From Phycisphaerales bacterium (GTDB taxonomy: Bacteria > Planctomycetota > Phycisphaerae > Phycisphaerales > SM1A02), in NCBI GenBank assembly GCA_020345805.1, contig CP070772.1:2991824-3026038 (forward strand): a DNA stretch of 34,215 bases. Reading direction: 5' to 3'. This document shows, in pieces, positions 31,970 to 34,215 of the stretch. Both the position numbers and the translations under genes were made by a program. The notes under the pieces are model-generated. The model had not been told where the DNA came from and did not search any database. It saw only the letters and a list, made by a program, of their open reading frames with translations. The first letter of the stretch is position 1, and each line of letters opens with the position of its first letter.

Positions 31970-32096
31970 CTCAGAGACCCACAGCCCCCAGAAGGTCGGT
32001 GCAAGCCCGAAGCTGCGCTCTTCACAACTCATTGATCCCGTGAACTGCATCGACGTCAGGCATCACACGGCGACGATGGGCGATGGCGTCAAGCGG

Positions 32097-32157
32097 CGAG
32101 TGGGTGAGCAGGTCCCGGGGTGAGAGGGGGCAAACGCGTCCCGTCACCTTGTCACCA
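32097..32157. repeat. GGTGAC octamers in opposing orientation
   Basis: Plus-strand core triplets lie at 8-nt steps (CGA 32097, TGA 32105, TCC 32113, TGA 32121). Reverse-oriented units (ccgtcaccttgtcacca) carry TCA at 32144 and 32152, also 8 nt apart. Confidence 0.6.
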
Positions 32158-32189
32158 CTTCCGGGGGTGATGGGACGCCAGGGCAATAG

Positions 32190-32210
32190 CCGCAGGCTGG
32201 CAGCCTGCGG
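32190..32210. repeat. Perfect 9-bp palindromic hairpin (REP-like)
   Basis: CCGCAGGCT (32190-32198), 3-nt loop, AGCCTGCGG (32202-32210). No T-tract follows, so it looks like an intergenic palindrome and not a terminator. Only one copy was seen in the window. Confidence 0.6.
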
Positions 32211-32621
32211 AACTCAATCGGCGATCGAAAATCACCCCCCGGCCCTTGTACCCGCCGGTTTGTGGCTTGGGCGCGGTCTGCGTCCGGAGATTCTCGCGGA
32301 CTTAGAGTGCCCCAAGCACTGACTGGCCAACGACTTGCGGCCGGCAGCCCCGGATCGGATCGGCGACACGGCCTCCGCCCGACCGATCGGCAAGTCCTCC
32401 CACCAGCTGGCCGGGCAATCCGAGTGGCAATGAAGAATCCACGAAATTTCTTGCGTTGGGAACCGACGCCAAGTAGGCTCCCAGTTGTCTGGGAGGCCGG
32501 TCCGCCCCCATCATGCCGGCGCGCCTCCCTTACCCCAAAGAGAGAGAGCGTCGGGCATGGCATCGTCAGCCCCGGCGGCGGTCTGTTCTGACGGATCTTT
32601 CTCTCGACAGGAGGAAACAAG

Positions 32622-33314
32622 ATGATAAGAGAATATGTGCCGCATGCGTGCGCAGCGGCCGTCGTCTGTGCGATCACGGCCGTGCCCGCAAAGGCCGACC
32701 TGATCACCGTGTACTTCGACCGCCCGTCCTTTGAAGCGGCGGTTGGAGTCCCGTTGACCATCGAGGATTTCACAGATACCCATCACTTCCCGATCTCTTC
32801 CGGAGTGCTGAATTCAGAGACGTACGAGCCGGATGCGAGCAATCCGCTCTACCCGGGCGATATTCAGCCCGGCGTGACCTACTCGACGCCCATCGGTGAG
32901 GGTAATTTCTTCAACATCGATGCCGGTGGCGGTTACGTCGGAGGATTTCTGGACGGCTTCAACCCCTCCGACCGTGACGTGACCATCGATTTTCACTGGA
33001 CAGATCCCCACCTTCTCCGGAACGTCTACGCGTTCGGCTTCGACCTCGGATCGCTCGGTGCGACCGATTTTGACGTGTTGATCAAATTCGACGGCGCGCC
33101 CGATCAGTCCTTCAACTTCGCTTATCCGGCCCAGATGGGTTTCTTCGGGTTCGTAAGCGATGCCAAGGACATTGCGTCGGTGATTGTAAGCAACAACAAT
33201 AGCTTCTTCGGCTTTGACTTCGACAACTTCACCTACGACGCGGTCCCGGCACCGGGAGTCCTGGCGCTCCTTGGCCTGGCCGGCCTGGCTCGACGTCGTC
33301 GTCGCGGTACCTGA
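32622..33314 (+). CDS. Secreted PEP-CTERM-like sorting protein
   Basis: 230 residues. A signal peptide (about 1-25, ending VPAKA) precedes a beta-rich body with many aromatic and Asp/Gly residues: VYFDRPSFEAAVGVPLTIED, NFFNIDAGGGYVGGFLDGF, VYAFGFDLGSLGATDFDVLI, SFFGFDFDNFTYDAV. The body resembles the lectin-like beta-sandwich proteins often found with PEP-CTERM tails. The C-terminus has the tripartite sorting plan: VPAPG, the hydrophobic span VLALLGLAGLA, then RRRRRGT. The PAPG form is typical of planctomycetes, and sorting by an exosortase is expected; no exosortase gene is in the window. AGGAGG lies 7 nt before the ATG. Confidence 0.9.
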   Translation: MIREYVPHACAAAVVCAITAVPAKADLITVYFDRPSFEAAVGVPLTIEDFTDTHHFPISSGVLNSETYEPDASNPLYPGDIQPGVTYSTPIGEGNFFNIDAGGGYVGGFLDGFNPSDRDVTIDFHWTDPHLLRNVYAFGFDLGSLGATDFDVLIKFDGAPDQSFNFAYPAQMGFFGFVSDAKDIASVIVSNNNSFFGFDFDNFTYDAVPAPGVLALLGLAGLARRRRRGT

Positions 33315-33341
33315 ACCACGCACCAATCTGAGATCACCGCC

Positions 33342-33369
33342 CAGGACCCCGGCCCTCGCCGGGGTCCTG
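33342..33369 (+). terminator. Terminator-like hairpin after the PEP-CTERM-like gene
   Basis: Perfect 12-bp stem (CAGGACCCCGGC at 33342-33353 and its complement at 33358-33369, loop cctc) 28 nt past the stop codon. The following bases TGCCTGC are not a T-tract, so it is a non-canonical terminator or an mRNA-stabilising hairpin. Confidence 0.5.
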
Positions 33370-33441
33370 TGCCTGCGCGCAGCCAACCGCACCTCAGCTC
33401 CTCCTTCCAGGGGTCCGGGGGGCCGGAGGGCGGCACTCATA

Positions 33442-33496
33442 ATCACCAATCCCGCGATTCGTGCTCACATGACCCGCCCGGCCGTCGCCTCCCTCT
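33442..33496. repeat. 55-bp dispersed repeat, copy B
   Basis: Partner of 31212-31266, in the same orientation. It lies in the spacer between the PEP-CTERM-like gene and the last gene. Confidence 0.65.
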
Positions 33497-33543
33497 ATGC
33501 GGGGCGGTGGTTTTGTTATGCGCATACCGGGCGTGAGGAAGAA

Positions 33544-33591
33544 GGGGTGGCGGGGTGACCGGGTGACAAGGTGAGGGGGCGATGGGGTGAC
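33544..33591 (+). repeat. GGTGAC octamer array, six in-phase units
   Basis: The clearest array: six consecutive 8-nt units (GGGGTGGC, GGGGTGAC, CGGGTGAC, AAGGTGAG, GGGGCGAT, GGGGTGAC). TGA falls at 33556, 33564, 33572 and 33588. It ends 20 nt before the stop of the minus-strand gene. Confidence 0.8.
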
Positions 33592-33610
33592 TTGTCTGAT
33601 TGGGCCTTCT

Positions 33611-34215
33611 TCACCCTCCACCGTCTCCACTCGCCCACCGTACGATCAACTCCGTCAATATCGGCAACAGGACCGGCACCAGCGGAACGACGATCGTGCC
33701 GAAGAACGCCTGCAATGACCGGAAGTCAAAGGGCCAGACCGGAATCCGCTTCCGCAGTTGTCCGCGCAGCGCCTCCAGCGCGGCGATCGATCTGATGTGT
33801 TCGGCCCCACCGCCGTCTGACTTCGGCGCTTCGATCGAGAGTATCGAAGCTTCGCACGCCCTCGTCAGCGGCCGAAGGAACGAATTTCTCCTCTCCAGCA
33901 TCGCGCGATGTGCGGCGGCGAGTGGAAGAAAGAACACCAACGGCGCCAGAACCGCGTATGCACCGAGCATCACCGGGTTTCCGATATCCGACAGCAGGGG
34001 CAGATCCTGGACTATTATCTTGTCGATGACCTTCAGCGAGAGATAGATCCCCACCAGAAACAAAATCGCATTCAGTGTCATCGAGGCGCCGGCGATCGGC
34101 CGCAGACCACACGCGCCGTCGGGATGCAGCGGCTCGATCTTCATGGCGAACCGGCGCCTGTTGAAGAACTCCGACAATGACCACGCGAGCACCAGACCCT
34201 TCCAAATGAGCGTCA
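33611..34215 (-). CDS. Multi-span membrane protein, 5' partial
   Basis: The frame is open through the right edge, so the N-terminus is outside the window; about 200 residues are visible. The segment FNRRRFAMKIEPLHPDGACGLRPI contains a HPDGxxGL motif that I associate with a loop in a family of bacterial membrane proteins. It is followed by three or more membrane helices: LNAILFLVGIYLSLKVI, VMLGAYAVLAPLVFFLPLAA and LQAFFGTIVVPLVPVLLPIL. A charged helical region (about 100 residues) lies between the last two. The internal GTG at 34192 and ATG at 34144 are not needed as starts. Function unknown. Confidence 0.65.
   Translation of the reverse strand, partial: TLIWKGLVLAWSLSEFFNRRRFAMKIEPLHPDGACGLRPIAGASMTLNAILFLVGIYLSLKVIDKIIVQDLPLLSDIGNPVMLGAYAVLAPLVFFLPLAAAHRAMLERRNSFLRPLTRACEASILSIEAPKSDGGGAEHIRSIAALEALRGQLRKRIPVWPFDFRSLQAFFGTIVVPLVPVLLPILTELIVRWASGDGGG

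Larger units (their letters stand above)
31970..32621. other. 652-bp repeat- and hairpin-rich spacer
   Basis: No gene supported. It contains octamer units in both orientations (32097-32157), a perfect 9-bp hairpin (32190-32210), a stem GACTTGC/GCAAGTC (32332-32338/32390-32396) enclosing GATCGG/CCGATC, and a 7-bp stem CTCCCAG/CTGGGAG with loop ttgt (32478-32484/32489-32495). The last two could lie in the leader of the PEP-CTERM-like gene. I looked for a sigma-54 promoter there and saw none. Confidence 0.6.

Noticed and set aside
32211..32621. Sigma-54 promoter before the PEP-CTERM-like gene
   Set aside because: PEP-CTERM genes are often sigma-54 dependent, but no TGGC-N8-TTGC type -24/-12 pair with correct spacing was found.
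1..34215. tRNA or rRNA genes, CRISPR arrays, insertion sequences, integrases
   Set aside because: Looked for T-loop motifs, repeat-spacer regularity, transposase motifs and terminal inverted repeats; none found. Short dispersed repeats are the only repeats seen.

Overview
The window looks like a chromosome segment from a GC-rich planctomycete, most likely Phycisphaerae or a close relative. Three protein signatures support this: a small basic protein of the type shared by the Planctomycetes-Verrucomicrobia-Chlamydiae (PVC) group (16027-16266); a dockerin-like C-terminal tail of the Cys-Pro-Ala-Asp-Leu-Asn-Gly-Asp type ending in Trp-Gly-Pro-Cys (25899-27164); and a PEP-CTERM-like sorting tail with a Pro-Ala-Pro-Gly core (32622-33314). 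The placement is inferred from family knowledge; no search was run. I saw no tRNA, rRNA, CRISPR array, integrase or transposase.

Left part (1-23.4 kb): compact housekeeping DNA. It opens with the 3' part of a PBP4-type D-Ala-D-Ala carboxypeptidase. A long minus-strand series follows: EamA transporter, cinA, folK, two tandem secreted TlpA-like thioredoxins with LolA/DUF2092-like N-terminal domains, and a YdiJ-like FAD/Fe-S dehydrogenase. After a hairpin-rich spacer come two very small envelope proteins, then an overlapping trio (DUF971, 4HBT thioesterase, glycosyltransferase) divergent from pyrF. Next are a PLP aminotransferase, an acpS operon (acpS, SPOR-like membrane protein, PVC small basic protein), moaB, a Gfo/Idh/MocA-like protein without a visible nucleotide-binding loop, an unrecognised 249-residue protein, a tandem pair of DUF418 membrane proteins and a HAD phosphatase.

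Right part (23.4-34.2 kb): looser, accessory-like DNA with long spacers. It holds a 54-residue Cys/His-rich protein, a lipoprotein with a SecD-P1-head-like domain, a CBS-pair protein, a seven-bladed FG-GAP propeller with a dockerin-like tail, an unrecognised basic protein, a probably broken locus, a Tat-exported L-fucose-isomerase-like protein, a one-helix membrane protein, a PEP-CTERM-like protein and the 3' part of a membrane protein. The spacers carry several families of short dispersed repeats.

Two patterns stand out. First, seven genes that begin transcripts and lack a usable Shine-Dalgarno site have a TANNNT hexamer 6-10 nt before the start codon, which is the layout of leaderless transcription. 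Genes in the accessory part mostly have strong GGAGG-type sites instead. Second, spacers contain tandem octamers (core GGTGAC) and heptamers (GCGATGA) that place stop codons at exact 8- or 7-nt spacing, so all three frames of that strand are closed. Three good intrinsic terminators on the minus strand delimit transcripts.
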